Part shown: positions 15,449-24,258 of the stretch, one piece after another
Layout of the letters: each line of letters opens with the position of its first letter
Position numbering within the stretch: the first letter of the stretch is position 1
From: an uncultured Rhodopila sp.
GTDB lineage: Bacteria; Pseudomonadota; Alphaproteobacteria; Acetobacterales; Acetobacteraceae
Direction of reading: 5' to 3'
Assembly (NCBI GenBank): GCA_903932145.1
Contig: CAIZFE010000035.1
Span: forward strand, 186,001-250,000
Length of the DNA stretch: 64,000 bases
Notes under the pieces: model-generated
What the model saw: only the letters and a program-made list of their open reading frames with translations
The model's database searches: none
Told to the model about the DNA's origin: nothing
Position numbers and translations under genes: made by a program

Positions 15449-17140
15449 TCAAATCGCCATCGCATAGGCCGGTCGGCGCGGGTCCGCCCCCGCGCCCATA
15501 AGGCCGGTTATAGGATCGGTCAGAATAACTTCCACCGCGCCTGCCAGCCCGGTCCAGTCCGGCCAGTCCTGGATCGAGTGACCCCGGGCCGCCAGATCGT
15601 CACGCGTTGCCTGATCGATCCGGCCCTCGATCGCCAACCGGCCGGGGAAGTAGTCGAACGGCGCGAATGACGACGGAAACGAATACGAGGCCACGCGAGG
15701 CGCCTCGATCGCGGTTTGCACATCCATCCCGAAATGCATGACGTTCAACAGCACCTGCAACATTGCCTGGATCTGCACGTCGCCGCCGGGCGTGCCGAAT
15801 GGCATGACGCCGCCTGTCTCGGTCACCAGCATGGCCGGATTGGGTGTCAACCTGGGGCGTTTGCCGGGTGCGACACCGGCTGGATGGCGTGGATCGGGCC
15901 GGCTTTGCGATCCTCGGCCGGATGGGACGATGCCCAGTCCGGGGACGACCGGCGAATTCCACGATCCGTCCGATGGCGTGGCGCTGAATGCATTGCCCCA
16001 ACGATCGACCACGCAACAATACGAGGTATCCGCCTCCACGCCGGGCATCTCAGCCCCGGACGCGACCATTGCTCGGTCGGCCGCATCCAGCGGTGGCGGC
16101 ATTTTCCGGAAAGCGCGGTCATCGCGCAGCGCGGCGGCGCGCCGGGCGATTGTCGCGGGATCGAGCAAATAATCGACCGGGACGTCGGTGAAGCGGGGAT
16201 CGCCGAAGTAATATTCCCGGTCGGCCATGGACAGGTTCAGGCACTCGACAATCCTGTGCAGGTAATCGGCGGAGTTATGTGCCAGAGCGTCGATGCCGAC
16301 ATGTTCGACCAGTGCCAATGCTTGTTGCAGCGCGGGTCCCTGACACCATGCGCCACAGGTCAGCAGATCGTGTCCGCGCCAGCGACGCCGTACCACCGGT
16401 TCGATCGGGGAGCTGTACTCGGCCATGTCGTCCATCGACAGATAACCGCCCTCCTGTTCCTGAAAGCGAACGATGGCGCGTGCGATATCGCCTTTGTAGA
16501 ACGCATTCCGCGCCGCATCCAGCCCGGCCAGACGATCGGGGCCGGCGGCTTTATCCTGGTCAGCCATGTATTGAATCGTCCGCGCGAGATCGGTCTGCAC
16601 GAATTTTTCCCCGGTCTTCGGCGCGCGTCCGTTCGGCAGATATACCGCAGCGTTCGACGGCCATCGCGCATACTCGGCGACGCGGCCGCCAATCGAGCGT
16701 TCAAGAAACGGATAAACCGCAAACCCCTCGGCGGCGAACCGGATCGCGGAGGCAGCGACGTCCGAAAACCGCATGGTGCCATGCCGCCGCAAAGCGGTGA
16801 TCCAGGCATCGGGAGCCGATGGCACCACCGTGCGCAGCACGCCGTCGGGGATCTTCCCCCCGTGCTGGCGCATGAACAGATCGGCGGGGATGGACTTCGG
16901 CCACCAGCCCAGGCCGGCGATTGTTTCGGTCGTGCCGTCGGCCAGCCGGATCAGGATCGGGGCCACACCGGCGAAGTTGACCAGATCGGGGATCAGCACC
17001 CCCAGCGCGATTCCCGCCGCCACCCCGGCATCGATCGCGTTGCCGCCGGCTTCCAGGATCGAAAATCCCGCCGAGGTGGCGAGATAATGGCCCGCCGAAA
17101 TCGCGTGCCGCGTGCCATGGATGGTCGGACGATGGGTCAT
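15449..17140 (-). CDS. Gamma-glutamyltransferase family protein
   Basis: A 563-residue Ntn-hydrolase precursor. The large-subunit region has 'GNAIDAGVAAGIALGVLIPDLVNFAG', and the expected autoprocessing Thr is in 'EADTSYCCVVDRWGNAFSATPSDG' (about residue 375), splitting the chain into subunits. The small subunit shows 'PGKRPRLTPNPAMLV' and 'FGTPGGDVQIQAML'. No signal peptide is evident, so it may act in the cytosol. Family members transfer or hydrolyse gamma-glutamyl groups of glutathione and conjugates; more distant members are acylases. The GlyGly-containing loop is less canonical than in GGT of E. coli, so hydrolase or acylase activity on another substrate is possible. Confidence 0.88.
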   Translation of the reverse strand: MTHRPTIHGTRHAISAGHYLATSAGFSILEAGGNAIDAGVAAGIALGVLIPDLVNFAGVAPILIRLADGTTETIAGLGWWPKSIPADLFMRQHGGKIPDGVLRTVVPSAPDAWITALRRHGTMRFSDVAASAIRFAAEGFAVYPFLERSIGGRVAEYARWPSNAAVYLPNGRAPKTGEKFVQTDLARTIQYMADQDKAAGPDRLAGLDAARNAFYKGDIARAIVRFQEQEGGYLSMDDMAEYSSPIEPVVRRRWRGHDLLTCGAWCQGPALQQALALVEHVGIDALAHNSADYLHRIVECLNLSMADREYYFGDPRFTDVPVDYLLDPATIARRAAALRDDRAFRKMPPPLDAADRAMVASGAEMPGVEADTSYCCVVDRWGNAFSATPSDGSWNSPVVPGLGIVPSGRGSQSRPDPRHPAGVAPGKRPRLTPNPAMLVTETGGVMPFGTPGGDVQIQAMLQVLLNVMHFGMDVQTAIEAPRVASYSFPSSFAPFDYFPGRLAIEGRIDQATRDDLAARGHSIQDWPDWTGLAGAVEVILTDPITGLMGAGADPRRPAYAMAI

Positions 17141-17203
17141 GGGCCTTCTCCTGATCGCCCGGAAGCCTGCGGCAAATTGGATGGAAGGTCCAGGCCGGCG
17201 GGT

Positions 17204-18083
17204 TTATCCTGCCGCACGCGCCAGTTGCTCGGGACGCACATGGTCCAGGAAGGCGCGCAACGCGCTGGACACATGTGCATCCCGCCGGTGGATGAAAACG
17301 GTGGTTACCATCGCCTCTTGTTTCGGTAAGCGATGCACGCTGACCCGCTGGGCATGCCAGACCGGACCCAATAACGCGCGTGGCAGCAGGGTGATTCCCA
17401 GGCCGGCGGCGACGCAGCCGAAGATCGCCTCCAGCGTGCCGAATTCCATCAACCGAGGCACTGCGATGCCGCGCCAGCACCATTTCCAGCCGCTGGCGAT
17501 ACGAACAACCGGCGCGCAACACGACGATGCGGGCAATCCCGCCTTGCGTCGCCATTTCAATCGACGTCACGTTCGGCGCTGCCAGGACGACCAGTTCTTC
17601 CTCGAATATGACCTGTTCCAGCAACGATGGGTGAGCGACGGGGCCGCACACGAACGCGCCCTCTAACCGGCGGTCCAGCACCGCCTCGATCAGCTCAGCG
17701 GTGGTGCCGGGGCGCAGCGCGATATCGACCTCGGGGCAGGCGGCGGCATAGCTTGCGATGACCGGCGACAAATGCAGCGCTGCCGTCGTTTCCAGCGATC
17801 CGATCGTCAACGGCCCGCTCGGTATACCGTCGTCGCGCGCCGCTTTGGCCGCGTCGGCCAGCAGCCATGCGATGCGCCGAGCGTAGGGCAGCAAGCGATG
17901 ACCGGCGGCGGTGAGGGCGACGCCGCGGCTGTGCCGGTCAAATAACGAACAGCCCAGTTCGTCCTCAAGAGCCCTGATGCGCGCTGTCACGTTGGACTGC
18001 ACGGTGTTCAGTTCGGCGGCGGCGCGATTCATGCCGCCGGTTCGCGCGACGGCTTCGAACATCTTGAGCTCGGCGGTATCCAT
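17204..18083 (-). pseudogene. LysR-family regulator interrupted by a frameshift
   Basis: The N-terminal winged helix is complete ('ELKMFEAVARTGGMNRAAAELNTVQSNVTARIRALE', in parts) and starts at ATG 18083. The effector domain runs well to 'GCSYRQRLEMVLAR', then the frame changes near 17468-17475. The rest ('GIAVPRLMEFGTLEAIFGCVAAGLGITLLPR' in parts, to the stop at 17204) is intact in another frame. Loss of one CG from a GCGCG run explains the shift. It is either a real pseudogene or a sequence error. It lies between the GGT gene it precedes and the divergent MFS gene it probably controlled. Confidence 0.85.
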
Positions 18084-18094
18084 GCGAAGCGACC

Positions 18095-18111
18095 TATCGT
18101 TGTTAGCGATA
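18095..18111. promoter_or_regulatory. Candidate LysR operator (TATCG-N7-CGATA)
   Basis: A perfect 5-bp inverted repeat, TATCG (18095-18099) and CGATA (18107-18111), contains the T-N11-A core expected of LysR sites. It is 12 bp upstream of the LysR start and 58 bp upstream of the divergent MFS start, the usual position for autoregulation and activation of the neighbour. Confidence 0.65.
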
Positions 18112-18168
18112 GCTTTTATCATAACCAATCGTTTGATCGCATCAAGCGGCGCTGATAATTGGCGCACC

Positions 18169-19320
18169 ATGTCACATCGCAGCGCATCCAATCGATCTCC
18201 GGTTTACGTCGCTCTCGGCGGCCTGATCGCCATGGCGGTGGCCATCGGCATTGGCCGCTTCGTCTATACCCCCATCCTGCCGCCGATGATGGCGGCGCTG
18301 GGTCTGAGCAAATCGGCATCCGGCCTGATCGCATCAGCGAATTTCGCCGGCTATCTGGTGGGCGCCCTGGCGGCGACTCGCGCGACGTTACCCGGCCCGC
18401 GGCGGGTTTGGTTGCCGGGCGCGTTGGTGCTCAGCGCGGCCACCACCGCCGCGATGGCACTGGCCGGTTCGGTCGCGGTCTTCATGCTGTTGCGGTTTAT
18501 CGGCGGCGTCGCGAGCGCGCTGGTGCTGATCCTGGCCTCGGCTCTGGTGCTGGATCATTTGGTGCTGGTGGGCCGGCCGAAGCTGGCTTCGTTGCATTTT
18601 GCCGGGGTTGGGGTTGGCATCGCCGTGTCGGCGGCGTTGGTCGCGGTTCAGCTTGCCTCCCGTGCGGGATGGGCGTCGATGTGGGCGATCAGTGGAGGCG
18701 TGTCGCTGGCGGGCGCGATCGCGGTGGCGCTGCTTGTGCCGGACTCCGAACCGCCCGCGCCGTTGGTCCGAACCGTTCCGGGCGCGCGGCGTGATCCACG
18801 GCTGGTGCGGATGACGGCGGCATACGGGTTGTTCGGGTTTGGCTATGTCATTACGGCGACGTTCCTGGTGGCGATCGTGCGCGCCACCCCGGCGATCCGG
18901 GAGCTGGAGCCGGTGGTCTGGATCGTGGTTGGTCTGGCCGCCGCGCCGTCAGTGTTGCTGTGGACGTTGCTTGGCCGCCGGATCGGTCTGCAATCGGCGT
19001 TTGCGGTCGCGGCGATGACCGAGGCGGCGGGTGTGCTCGCCAGTGTTCTGTGGCCGAGCGGAGCGGGGATTTGCGTGGCGGCGGTTCTGGTGGGCGGCAC
19101 GTTCATGGGGCTGACGGCGCTGGGCCTGATGCGGGCGCGCGAACTGGGGCAGGACAATCCGCGAAGGGCGATGGCGGCGATGACGGGCGCGTTCGGGGTG
19201 GGTCAGATCGCCGGGCCGCTGCTGGCGGGCGTGGTTTCCGATGCGCTGGGTGGGTTCATGGTGCCGTCGTTGGCGGCGGCCGGCGGGTTGGTTTTGGCGG
19301 CGTGGCTGGTTCGGCGGTGA
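18169..19320 (+). CDS. YbfB/YjiJ-family MFS transporter
   Basis: A 383-residue permease with about 12 hydrophobic segments. The start 'IGIGRFVYTPILPPMMAALGLSKSASGLIASANFAGYLVGAL' (in parts) is the YbfB/YjiJ signature, and 'MGLTALGLMRARELGQDNPRRAMAAMTGAFGVGQIAGPLLAG' (in parts) is the matching C-half motif. It probably exports a small organic compound; no substrate is known for this branch. I chose ATG 18169, since the hydrophobic core begins about 15 residues later. It diverges from the LysR gene over a candidate operator, so it is the likely regulated target. Confidence 0.88.
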   Translation: MSHRSASNRSPVYVALGGLIAMAVAIGIGRFVYTPILPPMMAALGLSKSASGLIASANFAGYLVGALAATRATLPGPRRVWLPGALVLSAATTAAMALAGSVAVFMLLRFIGGVASALVLILASALVLDHLVLVGRPKLASLHFAGVGVGIAVSAALVAVQLASRAGWASMWAISGGVSLAGAIAVALLVPDSEPPAPLVRTVPGARRDPRLVRMTAAYGLFGFGYVITATFLVAIVRATPAIRELEPVVWIVVGLAAAPSVLLWTLLGRRIGLQSAFAVAAMTEAAGVLASVLWPSGAGICVAAVLVGGTFMGLTALGLMRARELGQDNPRRAMAAMTGAFGVGQIAGPLLAGVVSDALGGFMVPSLAAAGGLVLAAWLVRR

Positions 19321-19552
19321 GTGAGGCAGTGGACCCCTGCGGTTCAGTCGATGCAGGATGTGAGGCCGAGCCGCGGATGGCAGTTCGAATGCCGCGGCCT
19401 GGACCGCTCGATTGCGCATCGTCATGTCCAACCAACTGAGAGGGGCCGCTTTTGGACGCGAGCGGAACGGCAACTTTGGAGCGTGTGGGGCCGAAATCTA
19501 CGCTCGTTCCCTCATAACCGTTCAGTCGGTTTCGACCCGAATCTCACCAGAA

Positions 19553-20035
19553 TTAGAGAGTTTGGAACAACACCAATGCGTCCACGTAGCCAACCCTGGG
19601 ATGGTGGAAAGCCAGTGGAAGACGACCTACGATCTCAAACCCCATTGCCTGCCATAGACGCACCGCTCGCTCGTTGGTGCTGACAACGAAGTTGAACTGC
19701 ATGGCGCGGTAGCCGCGCGATTTCGCGTGCTCAAGCGAGTGTTCGCACATGGCGCGTGCTACGCCTCGGCCCGTCGCGGTAGCACTGGTCATATAGCCGC
19801 AATTGCAGACGTGGGAACCTCCACCCGCCTGGTTTGGACGCATGTAATATGTGCCTAAAACCTCGCCGTCTGCCTCGGCCACGAAGGTTTCCTTGTCTGC
19901 CCCCAACCAGTAAGCGAGCGCCTCAGTCTCGCTCAGGCTCGGGTCAACAGTGTAAGTCTCCCCAGCTTGGATAATGGGGCCGATGATGGACCAGATGGCC
20001 GAGCTATCGTCGAGGCAAGCGGAACGGATTATCAT
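19553..20035 (-). CDS. GNAT-family N-acetyltransferase
   Basis: A 160-residue single-domain acetyltransferase. Acetyl-CoA-binding motif A is seen as 'CGYMTSATATGRGVARAMCEHSLEHAKSRGY' (in parts), with the Gly-Arg-Gly-Val-Ala pyrophosphate loop, followed by 'NFVVSTNERAVRLWQAMGFEIVGRLPLAF', the usual motif B. The N-terminal 'SACLDDSSAIWSI' matches the family start. Many similar proteins are annotated as phosphinothricin- or amino-acid-type acetyltransferases, but the acceptor here is unknown. It is monocistronic and divergent from the VOC gene at 20274. Confidence 0.88.
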   Translation of the reverse strand: MIIRSACLDDSSAIWSIIGPIIQAGETYTVDPSLSETEALAYWLGADKETFVAEADGEVLGTYYMRPNQAGGGSHVCNCGYMTSATATGRGVARAMCEHSLEHAKSRGYRAMQFNFVVSTNERAVRLWQAMGFEIVGRLPLAFHHPRVGYVDALVLFQTL

Positions 20036-20191
20036 TTTGGCGCCCTACATCACATTCATTACTGCCGCAACTGCCTGCCCGGAGCGTCCGGGCTCCGCCC
20101 ATTTTTGGCGTAGGGATTGTGCGCAGGAACGTCGGCAACCGGTCAAAGCCTTTAGGAAAATCCATCGGGAATATTGTGATCGCCGTTACAT

Positions 20192-20206
20192 GTTCATATT
20201 ACGTTC
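20192..20206. promoter_or_regulatory. Candidate LexA (SOS) box, GTTC-N7-GTTC
   Basis: GTTC (20192-20195), ATATTAC, GTTC (20203-20206) matches the alphaproteobacterial LexA box. It overlaps a plausible promoter on the plus strand, TTGTGA (20174-20179), 17 bp, TATTAC (20197-20202), and lies 67 bp before the VOC gene at 20274. It shares 17 of 18 bases with the box at 29167-29184. Confidence 0.6.
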
Positions 20207-20273
20207 TTGATCTCCCGGCCGCAAACGTATAGAAGACCTCCGTCATTTCACCACCCTCTTCGAGGAGACACCG

Positions 20274-20738
20274 ATGTCCGTATCGCCCGTGCCAGCCGGC
20301 TATCACAGCCTGACGCCGTATCTAATTGTGGACGGCGCCGACCGGGCGCTGTCCTGGTATGCGGAAGCGTTCGGGGCGCGCGAACTGATGCGCCTGGCGG
20401 GTCCGGAAGGCCGGATCGGGCATGCCGAGATCGAGATCGGCGACAGTCGCGTCATGCTTGCCGACGAAGCGCCGGTACATAACGCCAGGGCGCCGGGGGC
20501 GTTTGGCGGCTCGCCGGTCAGCCTGCATTTGTATGTCCCCGACGTGGACACGTTGATCGCCAAGGCGGTGTCGATGGGGGCGGAGGTGAAAAGCCAGCCG
20601 GAGGATAAGTTCTACGGCGACCGGATGGGCTCGCTGCTCGATCCGTTCGGCCACACCTGGCACGTCGCGACGCATGTCGAGGACGTCTCGAACGAGGAAA
20701 TCGAACGGCGTCTGGTGGCGATGTCCGGGAAGGGGTGA
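20274..20738 (+). CDS. VOC-family (PhnB/glyoxalase-like) protein
   Basis: A 154-residue vicinal-oxygen-chelate protein. 'SLTPYLIVDGADRALSWYAEAFGARELMRLAGPEGRIGHAEIEIGDSRVMLADE' (in parts) and 'LLDPFGHTWHVATHVEDVSNEEI' are typical of the PhnB-like group; the metal ligands are probably the His of 'IGHAEIEIG' region and later acidic and His residues, which I cannot place with certainty. An AGGAG ribosome site lies before ATG 20274. Members include resistance proteins, but most have unknown substrates. A candidate SOS box sits in the probable promoter, so DNA-damage induction is possible. Confidence 0.88.
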   Translation: MSVSPVPAGYHSLTPYLIVDGADRALSWYAEAFGARELMRLAGPEGRIGHAEIEIGDSRVMLADEAPVHNARAPGAFGGSPVSLHLYVPDVDTLIAKAVSMGAEVKSQPEDKFYGDRMGSLLDPFGHTWHVATHVEDVSNEEIERRLVAMSGKG

Positions 20739-20812
20739 GCAGGCGTTTGAGCGGTTCGGTCAAAGCCGCCCTGTCAGGTCGGGGCTACGTTTTTTCTGGC
20801 GCGGGGTAGCAA

Positions 20813-20845
20813 GACGTGGATGGCGGGCCTTCGCCCGCCATGACG
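20813..20845. repeat. 33-bp hairpin repeat, copy 2
   Basis: Stem ATGGCGGG (20820-20827) and CCCGCCAT (20834-20841) closes the loop CCTTCG. The copy at 1136-1168 has the same flanks (GACGTGG and GACG) and loop but a different perfectly paired stem. It is followed to about 20900 by two shortened, degenerate CCGCCA(T/C)GACG units. Confidence 0.65.
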
Positions 20846-20962
20846 CTGGGGCAACCCGCCATGACGCACGGGCAATCCGCCACGACGTTGGGGCAAGTCG
20901 GCTCGGCATTTCGACACAGCCCGCTTCGCTCGCTATCACCGCGCGGCGGGTCCCGGTCGGCA

Positions 20963-22108
20963 CTACCGGCCCGGCTGCGCCAAACCCTCGCCGCGGTAAT
21001 GCCGGTTGGTCAGCGGAAAGAACCCATAGCCGAACCGGATTGCCTTCGGGTCTGGCGTTGGCTGCAAGCGCAGCACCACGAGGACCGTCGCCATCAGCCC
21101 GCGGTTCTTGCGGCCGAGCGCGACCATGGCGGCATCGACGGCTTTGATCAGGGCCTCGTCGAAGCCGGCCAACGAACTTCCGGGCGACAGCAGCAACAAC
21201 CCGGGATGGCGGATATTGATCCGCGCCTGCGCCGCTTCGATCGTCGCGGTTGCCGCCGCCAGCAGGCTGGCGGGAGTCCAGGCGCGGCCCAACGGGAACT
21301 CGAACCGGTCGAACACCTCGGTGTGGACGGGAATAATGTCCGCCGCGCCGACGATCAGGTTGAAGCCATCGATGTGCCCGGGATAGCCGGTTGGGGCGGG
21401 AAAATTGATCCGGTTGCCCATCATGTTGATGCAATGCGCCGCGCCGAACGGCGCCAGGCCGTGCAAATCACAGCCTCGTTCAGCGGCGGTCGCCGCCATC
21501 GCGGGAAACAGCGGATGGTGCGACCAGGTCGCGACGAAGTGCAGGAAGGCGGCGACATGCAGCGCCGCGTTGGCGGTCGGGTTGTCCTGCGTGCAACTCC
21601 AGTCCTCGGGCTGGGCACCCAGGTGAGCGACAGCCCAACCCAACGCATGCTGCCGCAGGCCATGGAACGGTTCGCCGGTTCTGCATGCGATGATCGGAAG
21701 CGCGCTGCCGACGTGATGTTCGTAGGCCGCGGCGGCCTCATCCAGCCGTTCGGCGGACAGGCGATAGGTGTTGTCAGCCGGCGTCACCGGCCGGTACAGA
21801 GCGGCCAACCGGTCCATTTCGGCTCGGCCGAGGACGGTGACACCCGGGGGGATGGTCATCGGGGCCATGCGGGGTTCGGCGGATGGCTCCGCCACGATCA
21901 CCGCGACCGGTGTGTGCGGGACCTGGCCCATCGATGGTGTCGTGGTGACGGTGCCGCATCGCGCGCACTGGATGCCGACCGCGTAGAACCCGGCCGGATC
22001 GTAGCCGCTAATCAGTGTGTTGCCGCAGGGGCAGGACAAGATCCCATGGCCCGCGGCGGCCATGACCGGCTCGCCGCCGCCCTGGACGAAATGGATATCG
22101 GACGCCAC
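20963..22108 (-). CDS. Conserved hypothetical protein with N-terminal zinc-ribbon-like motif
   Basis: A 381-residue soluble protein I do not recognise by name. Near the N-terminus there is Cys-Pro-Cys-Gly (about residues 26-29) and Cys-Ala-Arg-Cys-Gly (about 48-52), spaced like a zinc ribbon. The rest is mostly helical, with conserved-looking stretches 'RLSAERLDEAAAAYEHHVG', 'HVAAFLHFVATWSHHPLFPAMA' and 'FGAAHCINMMGNRINFPAPTG'. The His-rich segment around residue 195-205 could form an active site. It lies 12 bp downstream of the DUF3035 lipoprotein and is probably co-transcribed with it. Function unknown. Confidence 0.7.
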   Translation of the reverse strand: MASDIHFVQGGGEPVMAAAGHGILSCPCGNTLISGYDPAGFYAVGIQCARCGTVTTTPSMGQVPHTPVAVIVAEPSAEPRMAPMTIPPGVTVLGRAEMDRLAALYRPVTPADNTYRLSAERLDEAAAAYEHHVGSALPIIACRTGEPFHGLRQHALGWAVAHLGAQPEDWSCTQDNPTANAALHVAAFLHFVATWSHHPLFPAMAATAAERGCDLHGLAPFGAAHCINMMGNRINFPAPTGYPGHIDGFNLIVGAADIIPVHTEVFDRFEFPLGRAWTPASLLAAATATIEAAQARINIRHPGLLLLSPGSSLAGFDEALIKAVDAAMVALGRKNRGLMATVLVVLRLQPTPDPKAIRFGYGFFPLTNRHYRGEGLAQPGR

Positions 22109-22120
22109 GGTGCTAACGGC

Positions 22121-22717
22121 CTAGATCCAGGAGAACAGGCCGCTGAACCAACCCTGCTGTTTCTGCTGGATGATCGGCGTGTTGCCGGCCTCGGGACCCT
22201 GGCCGAGTGCCGAATTATCTCGCAGGCGTTGCGCTTCTTTCGCCGCATCGATCTGGACGTGATTGGTGTCCGGCTTCTGCCAGTACAGCAGTTTGTCGAT
22301 GAAGCCCTTGTCGGCGGCCGCGGCGTGGGCGTCCTGATCGACCTTGCGGCGGATATCCGCGGGCGCTTCGGGGCCGGTTTCCTGCAGCAGCGCGGCCTGG
22401 CCGGCACTGGTTCCGCCTTTGGGCGCGCCCAATGCCAATTGGGGCACAAGCGATTCCTCGGCCTGCTGGCGCTCACTTTGTTCCTGCGGGCGCGGCGCGC
22501 CAGGGCGGGGCGGCCGCAGGTTGTAATCGGGCGGCATCGACAGCGGTGCGCGCGTCGTGACGGTATATTCGTCCGGCGCATCGCGGGTCAGGCCAAAGGT
22601 CCGGCTCAGCTTATCGCTGCTACAGCCGGCCAAAAGGATTACGGTGCTCCCCAGAACAAGGGAGCGGATCAGGCGCGGGCTGGACGGATTGGTTCGCATG
22701 GGACGCTCCATACTCAT
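22121..22717 (-). CDS. DUF3035 outer-membrane lipoprotein (BamF-like)
   Basis: A protein of up to 198 residues. It begins with a lipoprotein signal ending in Leu-Leu-Ala-Gly-Cys (Cys about residue 32), followed by 'DEYTVTTRAPLSMPPDYNLRPPRPGAPRPQEQ' (in parts), the hallmark of DUF3035 proteins. The C-terminal half is Gln/Ala-rich and ends 'QGWFSGLFSWI'. The Caulobacter BamF subunit of the outer-membrane beta-barrel assembly machine is often annotated from this family, so a Bam accessory role is likely but not proved. Met7 (MRTNPSS) is an alternative start. In many relatives it follows lspA; here that gene is absent. Confidence 0.8.
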   Translation of the reverse strand: MSMERPMRTNPSSPRLIRSLVLGSTVILLAGCSSDKLSRTFGLTRDAPDEYTVTTRAPLSMPPDYNLRPPRPGAPRPQEQSERQQAEESLVPQLALGAPKGGTSAGQAALLQETGPEAPADIRRKVDQDAHAAAADKGFIDKLLYWQKPDTNHVQIDAAKEAQRLRDNSALGQGPEAGNTPIIQQKQQGWFSGLFSWI

Positions 22718-22769
22718 TCACAGGCTTGGGCCGCAAGTATGCAGCCGGGGGTTATTGAAAGTTGGCCGG

Positions 22770-24179
22770 TTATCGGTTCTGGCCCGCCTGCCGCCGGCGG
22801 GGCGGCAGAGTCAATAGCATGGCAACAAACAATCCGGCTGTCGCGGCCCATTGCGCGATCGAGAAGGCATGCGCGTAGGCGCGCTCCCCGGTACCGCCGC
22901 CGAGAACGGTGAAAAACAGGCTGCCGATGGCCGCGACGCTGATGGCCGCGCCGATCTGCAGGGCGGAGTTGGTGATGCCGGCGGCGACTCCGCCCTGGGC
23001 CGGGGGAATGTCGCCGAGAACGGTGGCGAACAGGCGGGGGAAAGCGATGCCTTGACCTAGCCCGGCGAGGAAGACGGCGGCGGTCAGCGGGACGCCGTTG
23101 ATGCCCAGCGCGACCAGGACGCCGATCAGCGTGTAGAACGTGACCTGGATGGCCATGCCAATAGTCAGCAGTCTCGGTCTCAACCTGATCATTGGCGCAC
23201 TCAGCAGCGGGCCGAGGAACAGGCCGATCCCGTAGGGCACGATGGCAAGGCCAACCTGAAGCGGGGCCATGCCGCGGCCCTCCTGCTGATAGATGCCGAA
23301 CAGCAGGTAGAAGCAGGTGGTGAAAAAGAACAGCGTGGCGATCATGACGCCGCGCCGGAAGCTGGGGATGCGCAGCAATTTGACGTCCAGCAGCGGCATG
23401 CCGCCGGTTTTCAGAAGCTGCGCCTCATACCAGAAGAACAGCCAGGTCAGGATCGGGGCGCAGGCGAGAACGATGAATACCCAGGTTGGCCAGCCTTGCT
23501 CGCGGCCCTCCGACAGCGGCACGACGATGGCGGCCAAGGCAAGGGAGATCAGGGCGGCGCCGCCAAGGTCCAGGCGGACGTTGCTACCACCGCCGGTTTC
23601 CGGCACCACCTTCCAGCCGAGAACCAGGGTTATGGCGCAGACCGGCAGGGTCAGCAGGAAGATGGCGCGCCAGCCGAGGTCATATGGGTTCCATTGGATC
23701 AGGGCGCCGCCGCTGAACTGGCCGATGGCTGCGGCCATACCCATCATGATGGCATAGGCACTCATGGCCCGCGCCAGTTCTCGTTCATTTGTGAACAAGG
23801 CTCGGATGGTGCCGAGGACCTGGGGCAGCAGGACCGCCGCCGCCGATCCTTGGACGATACGGGCCACGACCAGATGCATCGGGGAGGTGGCGATACCGCA
23901 CACCAGGCTGGCGAGCGAGAATCCGGCCATGCCGATCAGAAAGCAACGCTTGCGGCCGTACAGGTCTCCCAGCCGGCCGCCTGTGATCAGGAACACGCCA
24001 TAGCCGCAGGCGTAGCCGGAAATCACCAGTTGCAGTTGGGCCGGGTTGGCCCCCAGGCTGTCATGGATGGAGGACAAAGCCACATTGACGATGAAGAAAT
24101 CCAGCGGCGGCAGGAACCCGCCTGCCAGCAGCACCACCAGTGCCACCCAGCGCAGCGAGGATTTTTGTTGTGTCGTCAC
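22770..24179 (-). CDS. DHA2-type MFS multidrug transporter
   Basis: A 469-residue permease with about 14 hydrophobic segments, as in the drug:H+ antiporter-2 family. The motif A region 'GGRLGDLYGRKRCFLIGMAGFSLAS' (in parts) and the TM5 motif C-like 'GSAAAVLLPQVLGTIRALF' are present, with 'LGDIPPAQGGVAAGITNSALQIGAAI' in the C-terminal half. The start 'VALVVLLAGGFLPPLDFFIVNVALSSI' (in parts) is the expected first helix with the conserved Asp. Likely an efflux pump for hydrophobic or cationic compounds. No TetR regulator is adjacent; the gene diverges from the J-domain gene. Confidence 0.9.
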   Translation of the reverse strand: MTTQQKSSLRWVALVVLLAGGFLPPLDFFIVNVALSSIHDSLGANPAQLQLVISGYACGYGVFLITGGRLGDLYGRKRCFLIGMAGFSLASLVCGIATSPMHLVVARIVQGSAAAVLLPQVLGTIRALFTNERELARAMSAYAIMMGMAAAIGQFSGGALIQWNPYDLGWRAIFLLTLPVCAITLVLGWKVVPETGGGSNVRLDLGGAALISLALAAIVVPLSEGREQGWPTWVFIVLACAPILTWLFFWYEAQLLKTGGMPLLDVKLLRIPSFRRGVMIATLFFFTTCFYLLFGIYQQEGRGMAPLQVGLAIVPYGIGLFLGPLLSAPMIRLRPRLLTIGMAIQVTFYTLIGVLVALGINGVPLTAAVFLAGLGQGIAFPRLFATVLGDIPPAQGGVAAGITNSALQIGAAISVAAIGSLFFTVLGGGTGERAYAHAFSIAQWAATAGLFVAMLLTLPPRRRQAGQNR

Positions 24180-24258
24180 GTCGTCTCCCTAAATCGCAGC
24201 CGAAACCGGATCGTTCTGCTATAATGTGTCATTGTTCGTAGGATGCCACCTGATCGCA

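Noticed and set aside
15716-17329. Plus-strand open frame of 537 codons
   Set aside because: It is antisense to a clear gamma-glutamyltransferase gene and its composition is Arg/Gly-rich without motifs.
20816-22912. Plus-strand open frame of 698 codons
   Set aside because: It is antisense to the zinc-ribbon-like protein and the DUF3035 lipoprotein, which have recognisable features. GC-rich DNA often gives long antisense frames, and its translation has no motif.
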